DNA from: Welwitschia mirabilis
Taxonomy: Eukaryota > Gnetophyta > Gnetopsida > Welwitschiales
DNA length: 46,777 nucleotides
Assembly (NCBI GenBank): GCA_051453625.1
Contig: JBOZIK010000001.1
Coordinates: 52,502,571 to 52,549,347 of the forward strand
Direction of reading: 5' to 3'
The position numbers and the translations under genes were made by a program. The notes beneath the pieces were generated by a model. That model saw only the letters and a program-made list of their open reading frames with translations, had not been told where the DNA came from and did not search any database. Positions within the stretch are counted from its first letter, which is position 1, and each line of letters opens with the position of its first letter. Positions 32,569 to 45,069 of this stretch are shown piece by piece.

Positions 32569-34132
32569 TTTTCTACTTGAAAAATTTAGGCAATACCTCT
32601 TAAAATCTAAGGTAGATATTTATACTCATCACTAAGTCCTTAGATATCTTTTTATCAAAAAGTACTCAAAACCATCACTAATTAGATGGATCCTTCTTCT
32701 TTAAGGATTCAATTTAGAGATGAAGGATAAGAATGGCTTCAATAATGTCATCACAAATTACCTTTCACACATATCTCTAGATAATTTACAAACATATTTA
32801 CCTATTGATGACACTTTTCTGAGAAGACATCTCTTTTTAGTTAAGAAGGTACCTTGATTTGTAGATATTATCAGATACTTAATCTCTAAAACTATTCCTT
32901 TTCATTAGACCATCAATTATAAAAATAGGTTCCTAAGCCAAGTCAAATATTTTTTTCCTTAGGATATCCTATATCTTTTTAAATATTATTTAGGCCAAGT
33001 CTTTTGCAAATGTGTCCCTCTCACTAATGTCCATGACATACTTACACATTTCCATTTTGAGGCTTATGGGAGTCACTACTTAGCTAATATAACTGCAACA
33101 AAAATACTCTAATCTAGTTTCTATTGGTAATTGATTTTCAAATATTCCTAGCTTTATTGCAAATCCTATGATAACTATCAAAAATTAGGAAGTCTCTCAT
33201 GAAGACAAATAATGTGTTTAAACCCCATTCTTGCTATTGAACCCTTCAATGTTTAGGAAATTAATTTTCAAGGCCCTTATCCATCATCCAGTGGGCATCA
33301 ATGCATCCTTGTTTATGTCAACTAAGTAACTAAATAAGTTGTGTTTTCTAAATAAATGATGCTAAAATGGTAGTTAGTTTCTTTAAAGAAAATTTCCTAA
33401 CTTGTTTTGGCTATTCACATGTTTTAATTAGCAATGAATGAACACACTTTTGCAATAAAGTATTCATAACCTTCTTGCTAAACATGGAACTACATATAAA
33501 GCCATAACACCTTACCATCCATAAATAAGTAGCCAAATTAAGGATACGAATAGGGAACTTAAGGTAATCCTTTAAAAAGTAGTAAACTCAACATGCAAAG
33601 ACTAGTCTTCCAAACTCAATAATATCTTATGGGCATACCACACTACCTATAAAATTCCCTTAGAAATATAACCTTTTTTACTAGTCTATAGTAAAGCATA
33701 TCATTTACTAGTGAAATGTAAGCATAGGGATTATTGAGCGATCAAGAATGTGAACTTAGACTTAGAGGTTGTAAAGAAAAATAGGGTCATACAACTCAAC
33801 AAAATAGATGAAATTAGAAATGACACCTATGAAAACATGAAAATAAATAAGGATAAGATGAAAGATTCCATGATTAAAATATCCTTATAAAAACATTTTA
33901 AAAGGGATAACTAGTCTTATTATATAACTCATGCTTACATCTCTTTCTAGGAAAGCTAGTAGCTAAGTGGAAAAGACTCTTCTCAATAAAAAAGGTTTTA
34001 TCACATGGAGTTATTCTCAGTGAAAATCCCAAAAACAATTAACTCCTCAAAGTTAATGAACATGACCTAAAACATTATCATCCACTCACTTTAGTTACTT
34101 ATGAATCTTTAAAGCTTACGAATCTTGGTTAA
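32569..34132 (+). pseudogene. Ty3/gypsy pol relic: RNase H end and integrase
   Basis: The reading opens within RNase H as YLEKFRQYLLKSKV, matching TLEKFRQYILGSK of copy 1. Integrase follows: a zinc region near 33030-33190 (FEAYGSHYLANIT), with Cys again largely lost; a core with INFQGPYPSSSG (about 33258), where the first catalytic Asp is Asn; and the second motif (near 33425) reading VLISNE, then THFCNKVF after a stop, also with Asn for Asp. Next come ELKVIL, KLNNILWAYHTTYKIPL, and, near the end, YESLKLTNLG before TAA at 34130-34132. Stops and frame changes are spread throughout. It is similar to copy 1 along its whole length but differs at many single bases, so the two are old, independent insertions or an old duplication. 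Confidence 0.92.
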
Positions 34133-35372
34133 ATGCCCTTAAAAGAAAAATGAATAATAATAGATTTTATTATCATCTAAGTAATGGTTATGGGCTTTTA
34201 AGAAAAAGAATGCTTATTTTGAGTAGATTATTTAAAAACACATTTGCTTAGGGTATTCGATATCAATAAAACTTTCTTGAAAAGGTGGGATTTACCTTTG
34301 CATGTGCTCTTTAAGTAAAAAGCCTTTAATAAGGATAAGATTTATCTTGACTAGGCTAATGAGTCAATGATCCCTAAACTGTAGAAAAAATGACTATGTG
34401 AAGATGAATTAAAAAAAATAATATATCTCTTCTCCAATAGCACATAACATTAATCACTTTGTTGGGTTTAATTGACTATATTAGGGCTATGAACGCTTGT
34501 GGAAATGTAGTTCTAATGATTTAATTGTAACATGTTCAATTGTATCAGGGTTATAATGCTCACTGGTAATGCATAACTAATTTCTACATAATACAACATG
34601 CTTAACTTTATTACTAGAAAATGTCATAACAATGGCTACTCAATGTGATTTAAAGGCATAATGCTAAGGACATATCCAAAGGTGGAAATGAAAAATAAAG
34701 GAATAAAAATATGGGAATATGAGGTTTTATGTGAACTATTATTTTTTAACTTTCATGCTTAGGATTTGCATTAACTCATTAAGTTCATGTAGGTTACTTG
34801 GTTAAAACTCAGCTTGGTTAATATTATGATCCATTAAAAATACAAAAATATAATAAATGGTTAATAACTTAGGCTAGTTTACTTTTTTATTCATTGGTTT
34901 CTGGTTTTACTTCATTTATGCATTTTTCATTTCATTTACCTCACATCACTTGACTATATTCCACTTCATATCATTTTTATGAAAAATAACTACTAATGCA
35001 TTAACTATTTTTATAGATAGTTTTTCCACTTAGCACATGTTTGGTTGTAAATAGCTTTTCTTTTTCCTTAACTTAATTTGTATCATATTTAATAAAAGAA
35101 TTCTTCAGGATCTGTCTATACCTTTATTCTTAAATGACTTAAATTGTTGCATCACAAACTTTAAGGGTAAAGTTTAGTTTTGGTTAGGGAATGTGATGTA
35201 GCATCTAACTTTAATGATAGAACTTTTCATTTCAATGGCTCAAATGCTTAAAATTGGTCATAAAATTTTTCAAAGTTATATATTTCTCACACTTAAGTGC
35301 ATTGTCCTTTGATAATTTTTCTATGCTTAACCACTTCATTATCATCTTTTTACTAAGAAACTAGAAAAATAC
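34133..35372 (+). other. 3' region of gypsy copy 2
   Basis: Homologous to 25591-26836. Readable bits include ITNFKGKV then FWLG, near 35150-35190, parallel to copy 1. No intact frame. Confidence 0.6.
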
Positions 35373-35383
35373 TAGTTACAGGA
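35373..35383 (+). other. Decayed polypurine tract
   Basis: TAGTTACAGGA sits where copy 1 has AGTTAAGGGGG, directly before the LTR start TGTGTTAACAC. Confidence 0.55.
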
Positions 35384-36781
35384 TGTGTTAACACATAAAA
35401 ATTAACATTACGATTAAGTTAAATAACTAATTAACCTTTATTATAAGATACTAATATAATCGATTTTACCATAAACACATGTATTATATTGGTTTTCACA
35501 TTAATTATGCACTTAACTATTTTTCCATGACATTTTTAGATTGCTTAAGCTCAACTAAAGGATAGAGTTTAATTTCATGATAATCAGAGTTAAAATGCTA
35601 ATGCCATCATCTAGGCCACTGGCATCACTGACCTATATGCTCAGACAGCTTTCAAACTCATGTTCCTAATATGTTATGAGAAATTAAATAGAATCTAATT
35701 ATGGGCTTAATCAAATTCCACATCAAAAATTAATTGCATTCTTATCAACACATGGCATTAATAATAAGAATTCCTAGAGTAACATTTAGTAAGGTTGATT
35801 AGGATGATAGTGAAAACATATAGTGTAGTTAGCAGTTAGCAATAACTATAGTACTCCAGAGCCAAGTGGTGGCATCATTGTAAGCATCTTCACCAAATAA
35901 AAGAAAAGATAAACCATCCTATCAAATTCTAAATGATGAAGACTCTATGTAATACTTGAAGACAGAATCCATTTTACAAAATTCTAAGTAATGAAGATTA
36001 TACCTAATTCTATAAGCCAAAAGCTTGTAACCACCCCTGACCCATCCCTCCCTCTAAATGGGCCTTGAACCCTTCATTGTATTCATCTTTACCTTTGAGA
36101 GAATTTGATGCACTTTGGAGCCTTGACTTGTGATGGCTTTCTAAGTAACCCTTTAGGGGAGTGAGTTAGTTCTTGAGAATTGTCTAAGGAGTTCTTCATC
36201 TTTTTTATTCCTTTGCTATAAGATTATTCTTATTTTCCAATACAGAAGTTGTTCTCTTTGATTTGAGTTCATAAGTAATGTTATAATTGGAATTATTAGG
36301 TAACTAATTTTACTATCAAGTTTATTTTATTTGTGTCAATCTACTCTTATCACTTAATGTTTTAGTTTTATACATCTTGAATACTTTATAAGTTTGTACT
36401 TTCTATTATTATTTTAAGTTTAAGGTGTTAAGTGAATCTACTAATTATCATATGAAGGATGAAATTATGCTGCATGACTTAAGCCAAATGCACTTAATAG
36501 TTTAAAGTGTTTTGCAGGAAAGATGATTGTATAACATTGGAGTGAAGGAGTATTAAAGAATGAATTACTAATATCTTGGAGCTAGTTCACTTCTATTCTC
36601 TCTAAGGTGAGTTTCAATGTTAAAATTACTTCATTTTTTTTTCTCTTTTTCCTCCTTTTTATAAGTTTCTATAAAGTTAAAGTGGTATAATATTGAGCCT
36701 ATACCCAATTTTATCCTTGAGGAAGAATGATAGCTAAGTAAGAACTTAGCTTAAATTTAAGACATTGTACTACAGTTAATA
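35384..36781 (+). repeat. 3' LTR of gypsy copy 2, about 1.4 kb
   Basis: Starts TGTGTTAACAC after the polypurine tract. The end near 36781 (ACAGTTAATA) is placed by alignment to the end of the minus LTR (ACAATTAACA); CA has become TA. Length about 1398 bp, against 1388 for the minus LTR. It shares the block GCTTGTAACCACCC to TTCATTGTATTCAT with that LTR. Confidence 0.85.
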
Positions 36782-37699
36782 TCTAAGATTTATTAATAAT
36801 ATGCTAAGATGATTGAAAGTGAGAAAATCAGTTAAAGTTTAAAAATCACTTTTTAAACTTATTTTTGAATTTCTTAAAGTAACTTCAGTGGTTTGATGAT
36901 GTTATAATATCATCCAAACATTTAATTTTCTTAATTCTTTATTTTACATAAAATTAAATCATATAAATAATTTTATGTCTAGATTTGACATTAAACACTT
37001 TAAACATGAAAAATTAATTTGTTGATACTATAAAAACTTGGAAATCATCAACAACATGTCTTAGAAGTTACGAATGATCTCTAAAGGATTAGGATTAGTG
37101 TAGACATCATAAGAATATCATAGGAATTATTCAATAGTTATCTTAATAACATAGGAGTCTGTTTTGATAGTCACAATGATCATAGGAATCATTATTGAAA
37201 GGAGTCTTAGATCATCAGTAAGATCTGTATTAGATGATCGAGCTTATTATTAAGATGAAATTTAAGCATGGGATGATTTATACCATAATCTTAATGGATA
37301 TCTAGCTCTCCATGATTATCTTATAACATGTGTATCCAGACTTATTATTATCACATGCATGATCAATAAAAGATGCTCTAAAAGTGATAAAATAATTATA
37401 ATTTAATTATTTTTATAATCTTACCATTACACGCCTAAAACATAATGACATATCTTTAAGTATGGCATAAATTTCTAAGAGATCTATAAAAATAAAGATA
37501 AATTTATTCGATATTGATAAAAGGATAAAATTTGACCCCCTTAATAAAATGAAATTGTTTTGGCTTTTGATGATGAATTTCTTTAATAATTTTCTTATTA
37601 TTTTTTTTTTTGATAAAGCATAACCATCATATAAATTTTAATCTAAAACATTCAATGTAACAAATATCTATTTTTGTGAGATAGATAAGTTAAGATCTA
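36782..37699. other. Stretch without clear gene
   Basis: May hold the C-terminal end of the minus-strand integrase to its right, but I could not follow it. A 9- to 13-base T run lies near 37600. Confidence 0.45.
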
Positions 37700-38950
37700 A
37701 CTTAATCATCATAAATAAGTTTTAGTGGCTAATATTAATGGATAAGGTTGTAAGTTTTTTAGTAGAATTCCTAAACCTTCTTACCCATGAAGTGAGTTCC
37801 ATTTTTTGAGATAAGAAGTCAAAATGTCAAATCAATTTAGGATGTAATATCTAAAGAATAAATTTGTTATAGCTAAATACAATCATTTGTTATAACAACT
37901 TTAAACCACCTTGCCTTGCAGTCCACATACACAAAGAAATATTTCAATGTGGATTGGTTAATCTTATGAAGTTAATTCCCCCAATATTAAAAAAATATAT
38001 GATCTAATGCTAGGATTCTCTAATCATTTTATCTATTCCTCCTACAAGTTGATAGATATTTTAATAGAGGGAATAACTACAAGCATTCTTAAATAAAGTT
38101 GATCAAAAAGATTTTATATGAGGAATTTAGTCTCTTTTTTGTATTTTATGCAGTGTTCCTAATACATCACTTCATAAGCCTTCCTATGAATAGTTTTGAA
38201 GAACATGTTTAGAACACAACATTTAATAAGACCTTTACAGCATCTTTTAAATAAATTATATTCATAATCATTTACAGTTTATATTACTTGATAAACTATT
38301 TCATTCTATTCTGACTTCAAGTATCTAGTAATTTTATAGTTATAAAGAAGCCAAGAATTATAGTAAATCATAGTTCCATCCCTAGATTACTAATTGAAAG
38401 TATATGTTCATCTAGGAATAGATTTTCATTAATTTCCATCTTTATTTTTGACTTATCAGTGTACTAGATGATTAGCTATAATGTTTTGAGATCCTTTATT
38501 ATTGGTAATCCTAATGTAGAGTTCTTATACAAGCATTAATCCTCTAGCTGTCCTTGAACTAAATGTGCGCTTATTGAGTAAGAAAATAGATAATGTTGTG
38601 ATTAGTATGTATAAATATTTTAAATTAAAAAATATAATGATAAAATTTCTCCAAAGAGAATAACATCACAAGAAGTGTCTTCTCAATTGTTATGTAGTTT
38701 AGGTATACATCAACCAATGCTTTGGTTGCATAATATACGTAGTAGGGATGGCTCTTCTTATTACATCATATTGAAATAAAACTAAGTGCATAATTGAAAG
38801 AATCTCTCATAATGTATAAGAAACCTAACTAACTAGAACCTTGTAAAATAATTATAGATTTCAAAATTTCTTTCAAGGTAATATGAACATTAACCCATTT
38901 TCCTATCCATTAAAACAAAACATATTACTTCATAAGCTTTGATAATGGTT
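37700..38950 (-). pseudogene. Ty3/gypsy pol relic: RT end, RNase H, integrase
   Basis: The minus strand, from right to left, gives the RT/RNase H junction (LYIMRDSFNYALSFI, about 38775-38830), then YYVYYATKALVDVYLNYIT and EKTLLVMLFSLEKFYHYIF, a clear RNase H segment ending in IFIHTNHNIIYFLTQ (about 38580-38770). A linker INENLFLDEHILSISNLGMEL follows in two parts. The integrase zinc region is decayed (NIYQLVGGIDKM near 38050). The core reads GINFIRLTNP and, near 37774-37807, KNGTHFMGKKV, where S/T-D-N-G-T is expected: the catalytic Asp is Lys. No LTR was found for it. It is more diverged from copies 1 and 2 than they are from each other, so it is another lineage or an older insertion. Confidence 0.8.
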
Positions 38951-40968
38951 AATCTATCTTTAAATATTTCTTAATAAATTACCTAATTACTATAAAATAG
39001 CTTAATATTGTAATATAAATTTATTAAGCATTAAAAACCATTTGTAAAGTAATATATTAGTTAACAAAAGACCTATTTTCATTAAAATAATCGGATTACA
39101 TCGTAACAAAGGAGGGTAGCCTTTGAAAAATGTCACGTATGTAATTAATGGCTACATGAGATATAAAAAATCATGGTTAATGGCATTAGATTAAGACAGA
39201 GAAGAAGTAAGTAATTCTATGATGAGTACTAAGTAGCCCATAGATATGAGTTGGAAATTAGGACCTAGTGAGGAGAGTTATTATTAACACATGTCTATTA
39301 GTTCATGAGCCTCTTTTTTAGTCATGTAAAAATCCTTATAATTAATGATAAATAATACATATATATTTTGTTCTTCATTCATAAATCCTTTATACTCTTA
39401 TATTTACAATTTCTATCAATAAATATTCTAACAAAAATAGCTATAAGTATTATTACATTTAATTTTATATTTTAGTTATTACTTTTTCTTAGAATTCCAG
39501 TAGGTTTTGTTTTTTATCTTCTCATTATTAATTAATGGATTTTACTTATCATAATTAGATCTACATCTACTTTTTATAATGCATTAATTCTTATTACTAT
39601 AGCATGCTTACATTTACAATTCATTGCTGTCGTTTTTACATCATTAAAAAATACATAAAAACTATATAATATAAAATCACTAAGAAATATAATTAGTGAT
39701 ATATTAGTATGGCAAATAAAAATTTATGCTAACACATTCAAAATGTATTATGAATCTAATAACATTTATATTAGTAGTATGATTGTATGGAATTTGCTAT
39801 AATAAATCCATGTTCATAATTAGTGCTATTTCCAAGCATGCTATTACGTATTGAATGAATCAAATAACATGATGTTAGCGGCTTCACTGGTAACATATAA
39901 ACTTTATTAGCACCATCATTAGTACTACTAAAACCATATGTATAAGCTTAATTGAGAAATTATCTAAATAAATTTAAATCTTAAGATCTTAATATCTTGT
40001 CTTAATCATTATGATCATTGTAAAAACTTGAAGGATAAGCATTCTTATCATTTAGAAGAGATCCTTTTCAACCTAGGCAAGAAAATTTAACAACTAAAAC
40101 TAGTGAAAGTTCTTAATACTTGTTTTTTCTGGCTCGATAATCATCTTTGCATAATAGTTTTTAATAAAAAATAATCAATATCCTTGGAATACTCTTAAGA
40201 CATAGATTTTATACACTTTAACCCCTTAATCATTGCTTATTTTATCATTCTAATATTAATGTCTATTATATTTTACTTAATGAAATTATGTTAAGGGCTT
40301 AAATTACTAAAACATAATTTTATATTATTTTATAAGTTAATATAGTTGAATAAATAAGTGTCTAGAAGAAAAACCTACAAAGCACATGTTAGATGATGCC
40401 ATGAAATATTACAACCACATTGTGGTAATCTATTTCATTGCTTGGTGATGGATTATAAGTAGGAGCCAAATTTTAGAAATATAATTCATATCAACTTATA
40501 GGTCACAGTTAGATATTAAATAGCCAAAGAATATATTGTATTAAACGAAATATTTGTAATATGGCCCTGATTACATACATCATGCCCCTTACGGAAAAAA
40601 ACTTATTTTATAATATTTACCCTTAAATGGTGATATACCTACATTCTAAGGCTATCTATGCTCATGCCCTTCTTGTAGAGAAATAGATCCATGATTTCAT
40701 CAGTTCTTGTATCTATATGATGAAGAGTCTATCTTTAATTGAGCCCCTATAACTATGGATCTTACAAGGATGTATTGATTTGACATCTTTAAGTTATTAT
40801 TATGGTGATTGGTGATATTCGTATATAATAGAAGACTAATATTTAATTATGACCTCTATCATTCTTTTTATTTTTTGAAATTACTGATGATTGTCTACAT
40901 TATTTCATGTTTTTATTTTTTTTAATAGTCATTGATGCATTTCATATTTTGTTGAAAGAGTTTTTTAA
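38951..40968. other. AT-rich stretch without recognisable gene
   Basis: I see no domain or LTR boundary on either strand. The RT start of the relic at 37700-38950 could extend into the left part but is unreadable. Confidence 0.5.
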
Positions 40969-41010
40969 GAATCAAACTCACAACCATAAAGCCACATGAG
41001 CACTATGCTA
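40969..41010 (-). ncRNA. tRNA-like / SINE-head candidate
   Basis: The minus strand has TAGCATAGTGC (A-box pattern, last base off) at 41010-41000 and GAGTTTGATTC (B-box-like) at 40979-40969. The 20-base spacing is shorter than in real tRNA genes, so it would be a deleted or chance match. Confidence 0.22.
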
Positions 41011-44000
41011 TCATGAGGATGCTAAGCTATCTTAAATTTTATGTTAGTAGATCTTTACAATTGAGATGAACTACAACCATCACATAATTCTCATAATTTT
41101 TTAGGCATAATTAGAATTATGACTAGGTACAATTTATGAAATTAATTATAAAGCTAGATGTAACATTCCTATTACTCTATGTTAGTAGTGGGTGAAATTT
41201 ATAATATTGAACTAAACTTTAAAAATTTTATTATTTTAATCTTTATATAGCAACTAACCCTCACATCATTAGTATAATTTGCATGCTTCATATGGAAAAA
41301 CAACATTTTTTATACCTTTAATTTGGGCCTACTCTACTTTAACAATAGATATTAAAAGGAATTTAGAAATGCAAATTCCTTTCTCTTTCAATAATTAAAG
41401 TCTTTATTTTTCTATTTGAATTACAAGTAAGAACAAGTAAACACAGGTATAAACTAAAAATATTTAGAAATAAAATTACAAAGAAAAATATTAGAAACTT
41501 AGGAGTAAGAGAAGAAGAAAATGATGACAGGAAAAAAATTATGCTCTAATAGATCTATTTTTTTGATTACGTAACTATAAAATATTTCCCACTCATAGAA
41601 ATTTTAGTTGAGAAGTTGATCAATAATAGAGCTTTAGAGAGGGTACATATGAAACTTGCATATCCATTTCTAAACGTATTAAGTAGCAAACACACCCATG
41701 AGAGTTTTTAATAATTTATTTAGACTTTAGTATTCTAGCATGAAAATGCATGATGCAACTCTTCAATGGTATTTAATATTATCTTCTATGTTAATTATAA
41801 TTTCTAAAAATGTGAAAAGGATAGTGTTGAAGGAATCAAAGTCTCTTAGTAGTATTGATTAGATTTATGGAAATCAAAGACTTTAAATAAAAGGATAATG
41901 ACTCCTAGCATGTAATAATAAAATGGTTTTATTAACTATTATCAAAATATCCATTATATGCATAGTTCTATGCACCAAGTCAAGTTTGTATCTTCTTTAA
42001 GAAGATGCATTAAAACAAATATATTTTATATCTTATTTAATAAGATGCATTAAAAACTAATATATTAGTTAGATTTATTAGCATTATGAAAATTGAAGAA
42101 GAAGTTGGTTTATGATTTAAAAAAGAATAAGAAAAGATCAAAAGATTTGAGAAGAGCTTAATGTAAAAAGAGATTGTACTAGAAATTTTGCATTAAAAAA
42201 ATAAATGGATACATTAGGAAAAGCATAGTTCAAAGCCAAGATGATATCCATGGATTAGATGAAATCCTTGATAAGCTAATACAAGATCTTAATAAAAACA
42301 TCTTATACAAGTTGATACAATTAAAAAAGGAATAAAAGATCATGCACAAGTAGTCATTTCTAGTTAAGATAGGGGGTTGAAGACATCAACATGCATATTT
42401 GGCTTTGAAGAGATACTTTAAATTATTCATTATGGGTCTACTAACATATATTTGAAGAAGGCTTGATATTCCATTAGTACTTGAAATGATTATAACCATT
42501 AGATATTTAACACTTTTGAAACATAAAAATATGAATACAATATAAAACAGTAAACTAATTCTTACAATATGATAAATAATATGTTTCTAGTGTTCTTTGT
42601 TTCTTTATAATTTTTCTTATCCAAATGCTACTCACCCCTTTCCTCTTCCTCCTCTTCTCCTTTCTTCCCTCCTTCCTCATGAATGCTTTTTTCCTATTCC
42701 TTTCTCTTACTCGTACTCTTACTTTCACCCTCATGAGTCATCACTTAAACTCTTCCTCTATGATAGAAAATAAGAGTTGAGATCACACATTTATTATTGT
42801 TTTTAAAGTACTATTATATGTATTAATAAGATTTTTTAAATACATTTTTTAACTCAGATTATAGAAATGAAATTCCATTACCCTTTACAAAATTCTAATA
42901 TAATCCATCACTAAATAAGTGGGATGGAAAGTAAAGTGCATTTGTTTAGATAATCATTTTTATATAGTTCATTTCTCTTGAATTAGTATCTTAGATCATA
43001 TAATTAGTGAATGATTAAAGATAAGAAAAATTCTTACTTCATGGTCTAAGAAGAGTGAGTATAACTTTAGTTAGAGGTAATAAGCACATATTTTTACAAA
43101 ATACACCTTAATCAAATATTATAGGATTTGAAGGAAAATATCTCATTAAAGAGGAAAGGCAGCTAGAAAACATATTTATGTAATGGTAACTCTTAAGAAA
43201 AATATAAGATTTAATAATAAGAACTAAGAGCATTAAAATTTAGAGCATGTAATACTAGGTAAAACATGTAAGATGACTTCTAAATACTTCATTTATGTTA
43301 TAATTTAAAAAGGTAAAATATTAAAGGTGTACCATTTGAAATTGTAATCATGAAGCTAAATTATAAAGTCAAGGATATTAAAAATTAATAGTAAGAATAA
43401 GATCTTAATATATTTTTTTATATGATGTCTAATAGAGCAATCAAACTTATGTAAAAGTTATTAAAATGTATGAATAAAATAATACTTCTAAAGAAAAGTT
43501 AATGGATTCATGTCATAACTTATCTATGATTTTTTTTTAAATAGAAGAAGCTAAAGATCTAGTTAAATGATGGATGACACATCACTATAAGAGTATTCCA
43601 TTGACTACCTTCAGCATCTAGTGAGGAAACTATAAGAGTGTTCACTCTCTAAAATGGAAATCTATATTAGTTGTAAAAAAATTCTAGTTCCACTTACTTC
43701 CCTTGGATTCCAAACAACTACTTTACATGGAAAGGTCTCTAAAAAGTAAAAGGCTCCACCTTAAAAAAGCCTATAACCTTGAGAGTCAAAAAAAATAGTA
43801 AGGTATGTTTATGTTAGATGATAAAGACTTGGTTATCCAACTTCTTCACCTTGAAAGACTAGCCAAGCTAAAAGCAAGAAAAAAAAATTGAAATATGCAA
43901 ATAATAGCATTACATTTCAAAATATAATTCCTTTTCCATTTTGAAACTTTCCTTCTATTCATTAATAATTAAATTGTAAATTATAAAATAGGAAATTTTT

Positions 44001-45069
44001 CCCTCTCTAGATACTCTTAAAATATTCTCTTTTTAAAACTTCCATAGGAGTCAAGAAAGCAAATGGCAAAAAATAATATTTACCTTTGGCTCATTTAAAG
44101 GTCAATACTATTGTTTAGTCAAGTGTTCAACATCATTTAGAATAATCACATGTTACTCACTCATTGAAAAAAATGAAATCCCAAAATTTTCTTATTCACA
44201 TACAATGAAGAAAATGCTATCTAGAGGATTCTTTTTCATTTTACAAAAGTAGCAGTGATTTATAATTACTTAACCACATTTTCAAAGATTCTCTAAAAAA
44301 GGTAATATGTCTAATCATGTTAAAGTAAAAAATAGTTTTAGATTCTAACTAATTCTTTATTCAATCTCTTAATTTCTGCAAACCATTTCAAGTTGTAGAG
44401 CCTTTAAGAATATGTGGAGTTTTAAAGAAATTTTTAAAATGATTTAATTATTTATAATTTAAGACTTGAACCCATGTTGAATTCTCTATATGTTGTCATT
44501 AAACTATTTTAGCTAAGAGGAAAGTTTTATTCATGAAGTATTTTTAAATTAATTATCCTATGGTTTATGCATAGACTTGTAATTTCTTGAATGAATATGC
44601 TTCTAAGAATTACTTCTTTTTTATAGAAAATTTCTTTCCAAATTTTCATCAACTTCATAAATCTTTTTAATGTTCAAAGATAAGACATTAAGTGGATTAG
44701 GAAGGATTAAAGACAACTTTGGATGAGTTGATCTCTTCTTATTAGAAACAAAAATTTACCTTTTTATCCTATTTATTGATTTACCATCTCATCAAGAATT
44801 GTGATCCATAATTTTTTATTTTCTTTTCAATAAAAAAAGAACATCTAAATATTTTACAAGTAAACTATCAATTATACAATTCACAAGTCCTTACATTTCC
44901 TAAATTTATCTCTAATCCATGTTATAAGCCATACTTTTTTGAAGATTAATAGTTCAACTAGAAATTTTAGAAAATATTTACAAACTATCTTACTTTCAAA
45001 ATTATTTATTTCTCTTATAAAAATATAAAAGTATCTTTTACATATTGAATATGAGATAAATTAGTAGAC
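41011..45069. other. About 4 kb without recognisable gene
   Basis: AT-rich, no gap. A pyrimidine-rich tract lies at about 42635-42725. A stretch at 43560-43880 has somewhat higher complexity, but I recognise nothing in it. Confidence 0.5.

Larger units (their letters stand above)
32569..36781 (+). mobile_element. Athila-like Ty3/gypsy element, copy 2 (RNase H to 3' LTR)
   Basis: Same order as copy 1: pol end, 3' region of about 1.24 kb, polypurine tract, 3' LTR (complete here). Its left end is exactly the last base of the minus-oriented LTR, so the minus-strand element appears to have inserted into its RNase H. The other half of this copy is not found left of the minus-strand element; it may be missing in the gap at 27127-27226. 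Confidence 0.88.

Noticed and set aside
42635-42725. Pyrimidine-rich tract as a possible polypurine tract of a minus-strand element
   Set aside because: No LTR start follows it and no element relic lies next to it; treated as low-complexity sequence.
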